A stretch of 64,000 nt of DNA from Paradesertivirga mongoliensis (GTDB taxonomy: Bacteria; Bacteroidota; Bacteroidia; Sphingobacteriales; Sphingobacteriaceae): contig NZ_JAFMZO010000002.1 in NCBI RefSeq assembly GCF_024436395.1, forward strand, positions 558,001 to 622,000, read 5' to 3'. Below are positions 51,120 through 60,293 of the stretch, piece by piece. Made by a program: the position numbers and the translations under genes. The notes under the pieces were generated by a model. That model ran no database searches. It had not been told where the DNA came from and was given only the letters and a program-made list of their open reading frames with translations. Position 1 is the stretch's first letter, and the number at the start of each line of letters is the position of its first letter.

Positions 51120-51446
51120 ATGGTTACAGTAACAGATAAAGCAAAAGAAAAAGTTACCGAACTGATGCAAGGCTCAGATCTGGATACTTCATATTTTTTG
51201 AGAGTATCTGTGCAAGGGGGTGGCTGTTCAGGTTTATCTTACAAACTTGATTTTGATAATGAAGAAAAACCAGGCGACCAGTTCTTCGAAGATAAAGGTG
51301 TTAGAATGGCTTTAGACATGAAATCATTTCTATACCTGGCGGGCACAGAATTAGACTTCTCTGACGGATTGAACGGTAAAGGTTTTAACTTCCATAATCC
51401 AAACGCAAGTCGTACTTGCGGATGCGGGGAAAGCTTCTCGGTATAA
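51120..51446 (+). CDS. iscA: A-type Fe-S carrier (IscA/HesB family)
   Basis: A 108-residue protein that delivers or holds iron-sulfur clusters. The three conserved cysteines are present: in GGGCSGLSY (about 37), and the pair TCGCGESF near the C-terminus (about 102 and 104). The fold of HesB/IscA starts VTVTDKAKEKVTELM. It is the last gene of the isc unit; a perfect terminator follows 18 bp after the stop. No IscR, HscB, HscA or ferredoxin gene accompanies the set. Confidence 0.95.
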   Translation: MVTVTDKAKEKVTELMQGSDLDTSYFLRVSVQGGGCSGLSYKLDFDNEEKPGDQFFEDKGVRMALDMKSFLYLAGTELDFSDGLNGKGFNFHNPNASRTCGCGESFSV

Positions 51447-51464
51447 TTTATAAAAACTTACAAC

Positions 51465-51488
51465 AAAAAGGGGCTTATGCCCCTTTTT
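51465..51488 (+). terminator. Rho-independent terminator of the isc operon
   Basis: AAAAAGGGGC and GCCCCTTTTT form a perfect 10-bp stem with TTAT loop and T run. It excludes the longer start (51477) for the next gene. Confidence 0.93.
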
Positions 51489-51533
51489 CTGTTTAGGTAT
51501 AAATCTGTATACTTGTTATCACTAACCAAAGAA

Positions 51534-53441
51534 ATGAATTCAAGGCCTGATACTGTCCCGAAATTATTGCGGCATATTGTTTCGACTATGCACCCATTGG
51601 ATGCTCCATTTTTAATGCACAAAAAAGACGAGCAATGGGTAGACATTACTTATGGAGAAACTATTGATACCGCCGATGCCATTTCATCTTACTTGCTTGA
51701 CATCGGGATAAAAAAAGGCGACAGAATTGGGTTCATACTTGAAAACTCCCCTGAATATATATTCTACGACCAGGCTCTGCAGCAGATAGGCGGAGTGAAT
51801 GTATCCATATATCCCACACTTACAGAAAATGAGATTGAATACATTCTTAATGACGCTCAGGTAAGGACTTTGCTTGTGGGCAACCCTTTCTTATTAAAGA
51901 AGATTCTGAAGATTGCCAATAACTGCCCTGAACTGATCCGGATTATCCCCATCTTTGAAGACTACCAGAAACACATTCAAAGCAGTTATGTCAATGCGGG
52001 GACAATTTCCTTGGCCTCGGTTATCAGTGAAGGAGAACGATGCCTGCCGGAACACAGGAAGGCTATAGAAAGCGCAAGGGAAAGTATTTTGCCAACAGAC
52101 CTGTCATCATTGATCTATACCTCTGGAACCACCGGAATTCCCAAGGGCGTGATGCTTACCCATCAAAATTTTATCGAGAACGTAAGAGCCTCTCTGGAGC
52201 AGATTCCTGTAGTTGACAAACGCGACATATTCCTGTCTTTTCTACCCCTGTCGCATGTATTTGAACGCACTGCAACCTATCACGTTTGCCTGTGGGGCGG
52301 ATGCAAAATAGCCTTTGCTCAAAGCCTTGACCTCCTGGCAAAAAACATGGCAGAAGTGAGGCCGACTATTATGAACTGCGTGCCACGCTTACTTGAACGG
52401 ATCCATGACAAGGCTATAAAAACCGGGACGCAGGATGGTGGAGCAAAAGCAAAAATATTTCTATGGGCTCTGGACGTGGGAAAAAAATACCGGGAGGTTG
52501 CTGAATCAGGACAAAAACCGGGGCTTCTACTTTCGGCTCAGAAAACCCTGGCAGATAAATTAGTCTTTAACAAGATAAAAGCAAAAACCGGGGGCAGGCT
52601 TAAGTTTTTTGACTCTGGAGGCGCTGCCTTACCTAAAAATGTGGGCGAATTTTTCGGCAACCTCGGCATCAAGGTACTTGAAGGATATGGCCTGACAGAA
52701 ACATCTCCGATAGTAGCCATTACCGAGCATCACCGGCAAATTTTCGGCACTGTTGGCCGGGTTATCCCTCGTATCGAGATAGCCATTCAAGATGTCGAGT
52801 CTAAAGAACTACTCACTGTTCAAACTCACAATTCCTTTAATGAAAAATTCGAATGCGAAGAGGGCGAGATATTGGTAAGAGGGCATTGTGTAATGAAAGG
52901 CTATTGGAACAAACCCGAAGAGACGGAACAAGTGATCGATCAGGACGGATGGTTTCATACCGGCGATATAGGTAGATTCTACAGAGGAAACCTAAAGATA
53001 ACCGACCGGATAAAAAATATGCTGGTGAACGCCTATGGCAAAAACATCTACCCTACTCCGGTTGAAAATACTTATCTGAAAAGTCCGAAAATTGAGCAAA
53101 TCTTCCTGATTGGTGATAAAAGAGAATTCATTACCGCCATCATAGTGCCTCCTAAAGAAACTCTTCAGGAAGTTTTCGGACTTCGGGAAGAATTCTTTGC
53201 AAGGCCAGAAATATTTATTGATGATCGGGAGATTCGCGAATGGCTTACTGCAGACATTCAGAGGCTATCTAATGAACTTGCAAAGTTTGAACGGATTAAA
53301 AACTTTATCATTAAGCGCAAGCCATTTAGTATTGAAGACGGTGAATTAACGCCCTCGATGAAGGCGAAACGCAAAATCATTGAGAAAAAATATTCCGAAC
53401 CGGTCGACAAAATGTATCTGTCGGGCGATGATTGGAACTAA
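51534..53441 (+). CDS. Long-chain fatty acid-CoA ligase family protein
   Basis: A 635-residue AMP-forming acyl-CoA synthetase, starting at ATG 51534. It activates a fatty acid with ATP to acyl-AMP and then to acyl-CoA. Motifs: the P-loop LIYTSGTTGIPKGVMLTH (about 206-223), the substrate/adenine segment LEGYGLTETSPIV, and DGWFHTGDIG with the aspartate that binds ribose, and NAYGKNIYPTPVEN near the C-terminal lysine. The closest families are the Bacteroidota long-chain synthetases (FadD-like). It converges on the NagB gene with a 4-bp overlap of the stops. Confidence 0.92.
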   Translation: MNSRPDTVPKLLRHIVSTMHPLDAPFLMHKKDEQWVDITYGETIDTADAISSYLLDIGIKKGDRIGFILENSPEYIFYDQALQQIGGVNVSIYPTLTENEIEYILNDAQVRTLLVGNPFLLKKILKIANNCPELIRIIPIFEDYQKHIQSSYVNAGTISLASVISEGERCLPEHRKAIESARESILPTDLSSLIYTSGTTGIPKGVMLTHQNFIENVRASLEQIPVVDKRDIFLSFLPLSHVFERTATYHVCLWGGCKIAFAQSLDLLAKNMAEVRPTIMNCVPRLLERIHDKAIKTGTQDGGAKAKIFLWALDVGKKYREVAESGQKPGLLLSAQKTLADKLVFNKIKAKTGGRLKFFDSGGAALPKNVGEFFGNLGIKVLEGYGLTETSPIVAITEHHRQIFGTVGRVIPRIEIAIQDVESKELLTVQTHNSFNEKFECEEGEILVRGHCVMKGYWNKPEETEQVIDQDGWFHTGDIGRFYRGNLKITDRIKNMLVNAYGKNIYPTPVENTYLKSPKIEQIFLIGDKREFITAIIVPPKETLQEVFGLREEFFARPEIFIDDREIREWLTADIQRLSNELAKFERIKNFIIKRKPFSIEDGELTPSMKAKRKIIEKKYSEPVDKMYLSGDDWN

Positions 53442-55357
53442 AAGCGCCACCTTACAAACGCTTCGATAGCTTCGTATTCGGCCATTCCCAGCCGATCATA
53501 AGCCCGAGCGGTTTCGCGGGTGCGCTCCTCGGCCCTAACCCAAAATTCCCGTTTGTCTTCTCCTGGAAAAACGGGGCGGTCTTTTTGCGACTGGTGTTTG
53601 AATATTGCATACCTTTTTTTCAGCACCTGCTTCGGCGATAGCGGAACAGCCATCTCTATCTCGTGGATGTCAAATTCCTGCCAGGCCCCACGGTACAACC
53701 ATAGCCAGCAATCTTCAACCCATTTTTCAGTGGTTTTTAGCCGCTTAAGAGCCTCAAGAATTATATCAAAACAGACCTTGTGCGTTCCGTGCGGATCTGC
53801 GAAGTCGCCGGCGGCATAAATCTGATGGGGTTTAATTTTTTGAAGCAAGTCTATCGTAAGATTAATATCATCTTCGTAATTTCTAGGCTTTTCTACCTTA
53901 GCACGCTCGTAGAAGGGCAATGCCATAAAATGCATATTCTCGTCAAGAACTCCGGCGAACCTTGCTCCGGCAATAGCTTCCCCCTTTCTAATCAAACCCT
54001 TCACTGTCTGCAATTCAGGGATATCTGGCTGATTGGGCTGCTTCGATTCGATGAACTGGCGCATTGCTGTATAGATCGATTCTAAGCCGGTAGAGTCACA
54101 GCTAATGGATTTGGTAAAATCTCTTACAAACTCAACATACCTCAAGGCATCGTCGTCCCAAACAGCTGTATTGCCCGAGGTCTGATAAGCCACATGTACT
54201 TCATGCCCCTGATCCACAAGTCGCATAAACGTCCCGCCCATCGAAATCACATCGTCATCCGGATGCGGGGAGAAAAGAAGGCATCGCTTGGAAGAAGGAG
54301 TCGCCCGCTCGGGTCGCTGGCTATCGTCCGCATCTGGTTTTCCACCGGGCCATCCGGATATGGTGTGTTGAATAAGATTAAAAATTCGGATGTTTATATC
54401 GTAAACCGGACCTCTTTCGGTGGCAAGCTGCGCCATCCCGTTGTTATTATAGTCTTCTTCTACTAACTTTAAAATGGGCCTCTTCACCGTATCAGACAGC
54501 CAGATTACCGCTTTTTTTATCAGAGCCTCGTCCCACACACAATCTCTCACCAACCAGGGCGTATTAAACCGGGTAAGCTCTGAAGCCGCGTCCTGATCCA
54601 GGATAAATTCAACTTTATCCGATTGTTGAAGATAGGTTGCAGGCACCTCGGAAGAAATTTCACCCTCTACCGCCTTTTTTATAATAGGCGCTTTTTTGGT
54701 GTTCCAGGCCATCAGGATAATTTCTCTTGCTTTAAAGATAGTACCGATCCCCATGGTGATGGCCTTTGTCGGAACATTTTCTTTACCGCCAAAATCACGG
54801 GCGGCATCGCTTCTTGTCAGATCATCCAAAGTAACCAGCCGGGTACCGGAGTTCGGTGCCGAACCGGGCTCATTAAATCCGATGTGTCCGGTACGGCCAA
54901 TTCCCAGGATCTGTAAATCTAAACCTCCCTGCTCGCTTATTTTACGTTCATATTCCAGACAATATTGCTGTATCTGTTCCAGAGGCAAAGTTCCATCAGG
55001 TACGTGCACATTAGCTTTATCGATATCTATATAATCGAACAAGTTTTCATTCATGAAACGAACATAGCTTTGCTCTGCGAAGGGTTTCATGGGGTAATAC
55101 TCGTCGAGATTGAAGGTAACTACATTTTTAAAGCTTAACCCATCTTCACGATGCAGGCGAATCAGCTCCTGATAAACATCGATAGGAGTAACTCCGGTAG
55201 CAAGCCCTAAAACGGCATTTTCACCTGTAGCCTGCTTTTTTCTTATTAAATTGGCGATCCGGCCGGCCACTTCTTTCGCAGCCACTTTTTGATTAGGGAA
55301 AACGGTCACAGGAAGTTTCTCAAAACGGGTTTCTTCCAGCAGATTTAAACGGCGCAT
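53438..55357 (-). CDS. nagB: Glucosamine-6-phosphate deaminase fused to LmbE-like domain
   Basis: A 639-residue two-domain protein. The N-terminal part (about 1-265) is NagB: GLATGVTPIDVYQEL, FNLDEYYPM (catalytic aspartate), GIGRTGHIGFNEPGS. It converts glucosamine-6-phosphate to fructose-6-phosphate and ammonia. The C-terminal part (about 370-630) is a PIG-L/LmbE deacetylase fold with the zinc motif SPHPDDD and a further ligand in DPHGTHKVC. The fusion is known in Bacteroidota; a deacetylase step on N-acetylglucosamine-6-phosphate in the same polypeptide would make chemical sense but is inference. No NagA gene is nearby. Confidence 0.93.
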   Translation of the reverse strand: MRRLNLLEETRFEKLPVTVFPNQKVAAKEVAGRIANLIRKKQATGENAVLGLATGVTPIDVYQELIRLHREDGLSFKNVVTFNLDEYYPMKPFAEQSYVRFMNENLFDYIDIDKANVHVPDGTLPLEQIQQYCLEYERKISEQGGLDLQILGIGRTGHIGFNEPGSAPNSGTRLVTLDDLTRSDAARDFGGKENVPTKAITMGIGTIFKAREIILMAWNTKKAPIIKKAVEGEISSEVPATYLQQSDKVEFILDQDAASELTRFNTPWLVRDCVWDEALIKKAVIWLSDTVKRPILKLVEEDYNNNGMAQLATERGPVYDINIRIFNLIQHTISGWPGGKPDADDSQRPERATPSSKRCLLFSPHPDDDVISMGGTFMRLVDQGHEVHVAYQTSGNTAVWDDDALRYVEFVRDFTKSISCDSTGLESIYTAMRQFIESKQPNQPDIPELQTVKGLIRKGEAIAGARFAGVLDENMHFMALPFYERAKVEKPRNYEDDINLTIDLLQKIKPHQIYAAGDFADPHGTHKVCFDIILEALKRLKTTEKWVEDCWLWLYRGAWQEFDIHEIEMAVPLSPKQVLKKRYAIFKHQSQKDRPVFPGEDKREFWVRAEERTRETARAYDRLGMAEYEAIEAFVRWRF

Positions 55358-55625
55358 AGCACTTAGGGTTAATAAAGATAAATATAGAATTCACCTTTTA
55401 ACTTTAGTATGTTTTGGTATAACATTATACCTGAGAAGTGGTTTGAAGAGATAATGGCGGCAGAAGAACGAAGTACTGCCCTGTGCTCAATCGCCGTTAG
55501 TGCTCGTCTGGCTGAAGGCAGTTTACCGGCTACTAAGCATTCATAAGCAAAAAAATCAGCGTAACTCCCCTTCTCGTGAAGCCGAATCGGTGACAATCCA
55601 GTAAAACCGGGCTGGTTCCCGATTC

Positions 55626-56513
55626 TTAAAAACTGTTGATCATGCTATTGTGCAGCGACTTCGCCGACCAAAAGCCACTTGCAATAATTCTTCTGATAGT
55701 AAACAGTGGATCGTTTTCATCGCGCTTTGTGGATAAAATAAAGGCAGCCTTAAAGCCTCGCTTTTTTAACTCGGGTATAGCTTCTTTATTCCAAAGGCCG
55801 AAAGGATAAGCAAAATATTCTATCTCTTTACCCGTAATTTCTTTCAAGCGCTTGGTAGGCTTATCTATCTGAATGGGCCAGTCTTCGGCCTGGTATTTCT
55901 TCACGTTTTTATGATCGTAAGTATGGCTTCCGATCACATTGCCGGCATCAGACAACTGCTTGATTTCATCGCTGTTCATGTATTTCACCTTCCCTCTCCG
56001 GCCAATAGATACCGTCATGATAAAATAAACCGCTTTAAAGCCATATTTTTTCATCTCAGGTGCGGCAACCGTAAACTGATCTAAATCGGTATCGTCGAAA
56101 GTGAGCATCACCGGTTTTGGAGGAAGCGGATCGCCGTAAACCAGATAATTATAAACCTGATCGGGTAAAACCGAATGATAGCCGCTGTCGGCAAGCATTT
56201 TCATGTGAGCTTTAAAGGTATTAACCGGAGTTATGTAATCTCTGGCGGTTTGCGAATCAGAGCTTTTCCAATCCCTTATTTGGTGATAGCAAAGTATTGG
56301 AACCTCTTTCCTGGCAAGTATTGTCGCGGCATCTGCGGGCTTACGATCTTTCGAAGCTGCACGAGAACTCGCCTCCTCATTGCCCGCCGGTATTGCGGCT
56401 GCACTATCTAAACCCGAACTATCCCCAGAAGAAGATTTAGAATCGCTTTGCTGACAAGCGCTTGTAATAAAAAAAACAATAAGAAGTAGAAGGTACGAAG
56501 TCCGTTTCAACAT
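55626..56513 (-). CDS. Polysaccharide deacetylase lipoprotein
   Basis: A 295-residue lipoprotein: the signal peptide ends in ITSAC (cysteine near residue 20), followed by a serine-rich linker. The catalytic domain is of the NodB family: VPILCYHQIRD (about 92-102), LTFDDTDLD with the metal-binding aspartates, SHTYDH with metal-binding histidines, and YFAYPFGLW. It removes acetyl groups from a sugar polymer such as peptidoglycan or a surface glycan. The acetamido-sugar gene nagB lies downstream, 268 bp away, in the same orientation. Confidence 0.93.
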   Translation of the reverse strand: MLKRTSYLLLLIVFFITSACQQSDSKSSSGDSSGLDSAAAIPAGNEEASSRAASKDRKPADAATILARKEVPILCYHQIRDWKSSDSQTARDYITPVNTFKAHMKMLADSGYHSVLPDQVYNYLVYGDPLPPKPVMLTFDDTDLDQFTVAAPEMKKYGFKAVYFIMTVSIGRRGKVKYMNSDEIKQLSDAGNVIGSHTYDHKNVKKYQAEDWPIQIDKPTKRLKEITGKEIEYFAYPFGLWNKEAIPELKKRGFKAAFILSTKRDENDPLFTIRRIIASGFWSAKSLHNSMINSF

Positions 56514-56609
56514 AAATTTAGTTTTGAGCGTCTACAAAATAGCAGAAAACATTGCTATCACAAAAGAAGAAAAATTACTTTTTGTTTGATTCCAGAGAGC
56601 TTATTCGGG

Positions 56610-57461
56610 TCAAGGAGTTTTATCGTCGTCGGATTGCATCATAATTTCATCCTGGTTCTCAAGAACCGATTCGGCCGAGTGAGAAAGTTCAGCATCGCCG
56701 ATAGTTTTCCTTGGAAAATTAAAAAGATGCGAAGTCAGAACCGGCAATACAAATATCGAAACAGTGAAAATAGAAACAAGCAAGTCTAATTTCTCACTTT
56801 CAAGAAATTCCGCCAGCGCAGTTCCACCGGCGTAATGGGTAAAAAGCGATGACAGTAGTTTTAAGCCGAGCACTCCGATCACTATAAAAGCAATGGTTTC
56901 GAGAAAGGGGAACCTCTCCATCAGTTTAACAAAGCCCTGTGCAACAAAACGCATAGCCAATATTCCGATAAAAACTCCGATATAGATCAGAGGCATATGG
57001 TCTGTAAATGCCACCGCGGCGAAAACATTATCGATAGAAAACGCCAGATCCATTATTTCAACCAGGGCAACGGTCGACCAGAAAGGTCCCATAAGGCCAA
57101 CAGTAGAGCGATAGATCCAGCTTCTTTCCTTGTTTATCACTTCTTCTTCTTTTGGCACACTATTCTTGCCTTTAAAATAATCAAATGCAAGCCATAACAA
57201 ATACAATCCACCCAAAGGTTTCAAAAACCAAACAGTAACCAGCCAGCTGGCTATCACCAGACAAATACCTCTGAATACATATGCGCCGATGATTCCGTAT
57301 TTCAATGCGCGTTGCCGCTGTTCCTTCGGCAAATCAAGAACCATAGTGGCTAAAACTGCAGCGTTGTCTACAGAAAGCAAACTTTCGATGACAATAAGAT
57401 TTAAAATGATTAGCAAGCCCGCTTCAATATCATTTCCAAGTATCGTGTGTAAAAAGTCCAT
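56610..57461 (-). CDS. TerC-family integral membrane protein
   Basis: A 283-residue membrane protein of the TerC/YkoY family, with about seven hydrophobic helices and the two repeated acidic motifs that bind metal: SLLSVDNAAVLA (about 28-39) and LAFSIDNVFAAVAF (about 140-153). Relatives in other bacteria export manganese or metalate exported enzymes, and some are governed by the yybP-ykoY riboswitch; no such riboswitch is visible in the 287-bp upstream region. The C-terminal 40 residues are charged and cytoplasmic. Confidence 0.92.
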   Translation of the reverse strand: MDFLHTILGNDIEAGLLIILNLIVIESLLSVDNAAVLATMVLDLPKEQRQRALKYGIIGAYVFRGICLVIASWLVTVWFLKPLGGLYLLWLAFDYFKGKNSVPKEEEVINKERSWIYRSTVGLMGPFWSTVALVEIMDLAFSIDNVFAAVAFTDHMPLIYIGVFIGILAMRFVAQGFVKLMERFPFLETIAFIVIGVLGLKLLSSLFTHYAGGTALAEFLESEKLDLLVSIFTVSIFVLPVLTSHLFNFPRKTIGDAELSHSAESVLENQDEIMMQSDDDKTP

Positions 57462-57748
57462 TATTTACTTTGCGCCTGGCGGCTTTTTTTGCGCAAATAT
57501 CAGAGTTTGGCAGCAGAACTAGGGCTTCCGTATTAATTTAATCAGCAAATAAATAGGGCTCCGAAGAAACGTTCCGGGTTTGAAAAATAATCCCATCAGA
57601 ATCAACCACTTACAAATCGCTTAACATCCTTCCAAAATCGACAATCATGTTGTTCCTTCTATTCGCTGTAACATTTACCTCCAAAATTCAGTAAAAAAAG
57701 CCTGCGACCACGTTGCATATAAACCAAATCGTTAAAATCACAATAAAC

Positions 57749-58924
57749 ATGGGAAAACCAGAAAAAATCGCCGAACTCTATCAGCAAATGCATAAGTCAG
57801 AACCTTTAATGGTTCGTTCTCCGGGACGGGTGAACATTATCGGCGAACATACTGATTACAATTTAGGCCCTGTTCTTCCTGCTGCGATTAACAAGTACAT
57901 GTACCTGGCCGTAGGCACAAGAAGCGACAGCGAAATAAATATCTATGCAGCAGATTACAGCGATCAATTTTCTGCTTCGCTAATTAAACTAGAACCGGCC
58001 TGGAAATTGTGGCCAAACTACTTACTTGGCGTAATTAACGAATTTCAAAAGGCAGGGAAAAGCATGACCGGGATAAACATCGTATTTGGAGGTGATATTC
58101 CACTCGCTGCAGGCTTATCATCATCTGCATCAATTACCTGCGCTACCGCCTTTGCGTTAAATCAATTATTCGACTTCGGTTTCTCAAAGCTAGAAATAGC
58201 AAAGATTGCTCAAGCTGCCGAGCATAATTATGTGGGCGTACATTGTGGATTGATGGACCAGTTTGCAAGTTTGTTTGGAAAAGAAGGACACCTGATTAAG
58301 CTCAACTGCAGCACCGAAGAACATTACTACATCCCTTTTACCGCTAAAGACATTAAAATTGTTCTTTTTGATACCGGAATAAAGCATCATTTGGTGACCT
58401 CAGCCTATAACGAACGGCGCGAACAATGCCAGAACGGTGTTGCGCTTGTAAAAAAACATGAACCGCAGGTTAATGGATTACCCGATATTACAGAAGATAT
58501 GCTTAACAAGTATGTCAAACCTGTTAGCGATGTGGTTTTTAAACGTTGCCTGTATGTTATCCAGGAGATTGAGCGGCTCGAAGAAGTTTGTAAAGCACTT
58601 GAAACCGATGATTTTGAAGCAGTTGGAAAGCATATGTTTGACACGCATTACGGACTAAAAGATTTGTATGAAGTAAGTTGCGATGAGTGCGATTTTCTGG
58701 TCGAAACTACCCAACAAATCGTCGGCGTGCTGGGATCAAGAATGATGGGCGCCGGATTTGGCGGATGTACCATCAATCTGATCAAGAGTGATCTTGCCGA
58801 CGCGATTAGCGAACAGGTTAAAAACGAATATCGTGCAAGGTTTAAAAAAGAACTGAAAGTTTACCACACCTCGATAGGTAATGGTACAGAAGAAGTAAAA
58901 CCGGCGCTTGCCGAGGCAAACTAA
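57749..58924 (+). CDS. galK: Galactokinase (copy 2)
   Basis: A 391-residue GHMP kinase starting at ATG 57749 (the frame is open from 57713). The galactokinase signature GRVNIIGEHTDYNLG (about 26-40), the ATP site PLAAGLSSSAS (about 124-134), the catalytic aspartate in GLMDQF and the motif GAGFGGC are all intact. It differs strongly from copy 1, for instance in the middle (VLFDTGIKHHLVTSAYNERR) and C-terminus, so the two are not recent duplicates. Either could phosphorylate galactose or a related sugar; no transferase or epimerase gene lies next to it. A strong terminator follows. Confidence 0.92.
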   Translation: MGKPEKIAELYQQMHKSEPLMVRSPGRVNIIGEHTDYNLGPVLPAAINKYMYLAVGTRSDSEINIYAADYSDQFSASLIKLEPAWKLWPNYLLGVINEFQKAGKSMTGINIVFGGDIPLAAGLSSSASITCATAFALNQLFDFGFSKLEIAKIAQAAEHNYVGVHCGLMDQFASLFGKEGHLIKLNCSTEEHYYIPFTAKDIKIVLFDTGIKHHLVTSAYNERREQCQNGVALVKKHEPQVNGLPDITEDMLNKYVKPVSDVVFKRCLYVIQEIERLEEVCKALETDDFEAVGKHMFDTHYGLKDLYEVSCDECDFLVETTQQIVGVLGSRMMGAGFGGCTINLIKSDLADAISEQVKNEYRARFKKELKVYHTSIGNGTEEVKPALAEAN

Positions 58925-58941
58925 TTTTTGCTTTACATAGT

Positions 58942-58974
58942 AAAACCCTCAAGCCTTGCTTGAGGGTTTTTTTT
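58942..58974 (+). terminator. Rho-independent terminator of galactokinase 2
   Basis: Perfect 12-bp stem AAAACCCTCAAG/CTTGAGGGTTTT with a 5-nt loop and T run. Confidence 0.95.
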
Positions 58975-59380
58975 GAAAAAAAAAGTGGTAAGGTTTGAGT
59001 ATTAAAACCCTTTTCCATTTATCACAAAGGCATTAACTGAATAAACAGAGTAAAGCAAAGCGACTTATTACCGGGATGGAAATCTAAAACTATCACCGAT
59101 TTGTAAAGCCCATCAAGCCATTAATATGGCCCGCTTCCCCGCACTCTGTTTATATCCTTGGCACACGCATAGATTCTCACCTGGCTCGGTTTACCGGCTA
59201 TCAATGAACATAGCTATTGGCTAAACAACAGAAGATGGGAAGAGATGAAAGTTATCAGAAAATTAAGAGCCGGTAACCGAAGTAAATCAATTTATACCGG
59301 CACAATCGGCTGTGGAACCAGAGCGGGTAAAGATGGTCTTGCAATCAAAAAAATAGTGCATAAAAAACCACGCTAATATT
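58975..59380. other. Intergenic region with scattered inverted repeats
   Basis: About 400 bp without a convincing gene between galactokinase 2 and a convergent hypothetical gene. It contains ATAAACAGAGT (59041-59051) inverted at 59143-59153, and TACCGGCT (59192-59199) inverted at 59268-59275. Short frames in it show no protein-like pattern. It looks like decayed sequence. Confidence 0.4.
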
Positions 59381-59899
59381 TTAGCTGGCAATTCTTTCGG
59401 TTTCCTGGCCAATCAAATCGTACTTTTCAAAAGTTTGCACAATATATTCATTGGCTCCAATAATAAAGGTTAAGTCTACAATCAGAATACTTTTATTAAA
59501 AGACAACAGGGGAAACTTATCGAAATAACTTCTCAATGTACGATTGGAGTTAATGGCATCTTCCTTATTATCATAAAGTTTTATCTCGATGGACGACTTA
59601 ACCACGCCTCTAATCAGCCGGTAATATTCTATATCATCCCAGGTAAATTGTCGGGTGCCAAGGTATTCAATTTTTGAGGGCGTAATTTTTAATGCCGGTT
59701 TCCGCTTAAGAACCGCCACTATAATCCGGCGGTATAACATAATAAAGATCAGTCCCGAAAAAATCAAAAAAGCACTCAAAGAAAAACCCCATATATCGTT
59801 ACTTCGAACATAGGTATAAATCCCAAATCCCATAAGTAACGAAAAAATTGGCAGCGTAAAAGATAAAATTCTTACCCGGCTATAATAATATAAAGTCAT
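59381..59899 (-). CDS. Membrane protein, STM3941-like
   Basis: A 172-residue protein with two hydrophobic helices near the N-terminus (about 10-30 and 37-58) and a soluble domain of about 110 residues with the pattern LKITPSKIEYLGTRQFTWDDIEYYRL. This layout (two helices, then a PH-like sheet with KIEY and W-D-D-I) is like a family annotated STM3941, whose function is unknown. The match is from recollection, so the family is tentative. It is a single gene with no obvious operon partner. Confidence 0.5.
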   Translation of the reverse strand: MTLYYYSRVRILSFTLPIFSLLMGFGIYTYVRSNDIWGFSLSAFLIFSGLIFIMLYRRIIVAVLKRKPALKITPSKIEYLGTRQFTWDDIEYYRLIRGVVKSSIEIKLYDNKEDAINSNRTLRSYFDKFPLLSFNKSILIVDLTFIIGANEYIVQTFEKYDLIGQETERIAS

Positions 59900-60187
59900 T
59901 TTACTTTAGAGTTATAGTGCTCACTTATACTTAATTAAAAGATAAATGTTACTATAAAAATTTAACCAGGGCAGTCCAACATTTAAGCTAATCTCATGAA
60001 GTAAGGGTGTAAGACTGCAAGAGAAGCATTATTGAAAATCTATTTGCGTTTCCAAATCACCTGCAGCCCTGCCTTTTGGTACAAGCCGCCATCAACCGCA
60101 CAAAACAGTCCACGCGGGCTTTTCCCCGCAGTCAGGTTTAGATGGCAAAACCGCGACATTTAATCAACAAACAAATCCACTATAATA

Positions 60188-60271
60188 GAAAGAGGACGCT
60201 TAATCTGGTTTTCTCCCTTAACTTCCAAATATTAATGGTAAAAGGAAAATCCGGATTAAGCGCCCTCTTTC
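60188..60271 (-). repeat. Long inverted repeat / hairpin after PepSY-like gene
   Basis: Two 28-nt arms (60188-60215 and 60244-60271) pair over about 25 positions with a G-U pair and a single mismatch when read from the minus strand, around a 28-nt loop. It begins 22 bp after the stop of the PepSY-like gene and is followed by an A/T-rich but not solid T stretch, so it may end or stabilise that transcript. Confidence 0.65.
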
Positions 60272-60293
60272 GTTAACGTTCAACCAAATACTT

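Noticed and set aside
55369-55596. 75-codon minus-strand frame between nagB and the polysaccharide deacetylase gene
   Set aside because: It has no family pattern, odd composition and no promoter; I treat it as chance in the nagB leader region.
55560-55625. GGTGACAATCC-like motif resembling a cobalamin riboswitch core
   Set aside because: The rest of the riboswitch consensus is missing and, in the plus orientation, no gene follows: the next genes converge or read away.
57462-57748. Possible yybP-ykoY-type manganese riboswitch upstream of terC
   Set aside because: No conserved riboswitch core could be seen in the 287-bp upstream region on the minus strand.
59041-59153. 11-bp inverted repeat that could mark a miniature transposable element
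   Set aside because: An 11-bp pair at this distance is expected about once by chance in 64 kb, and no target-site duplication is visible.
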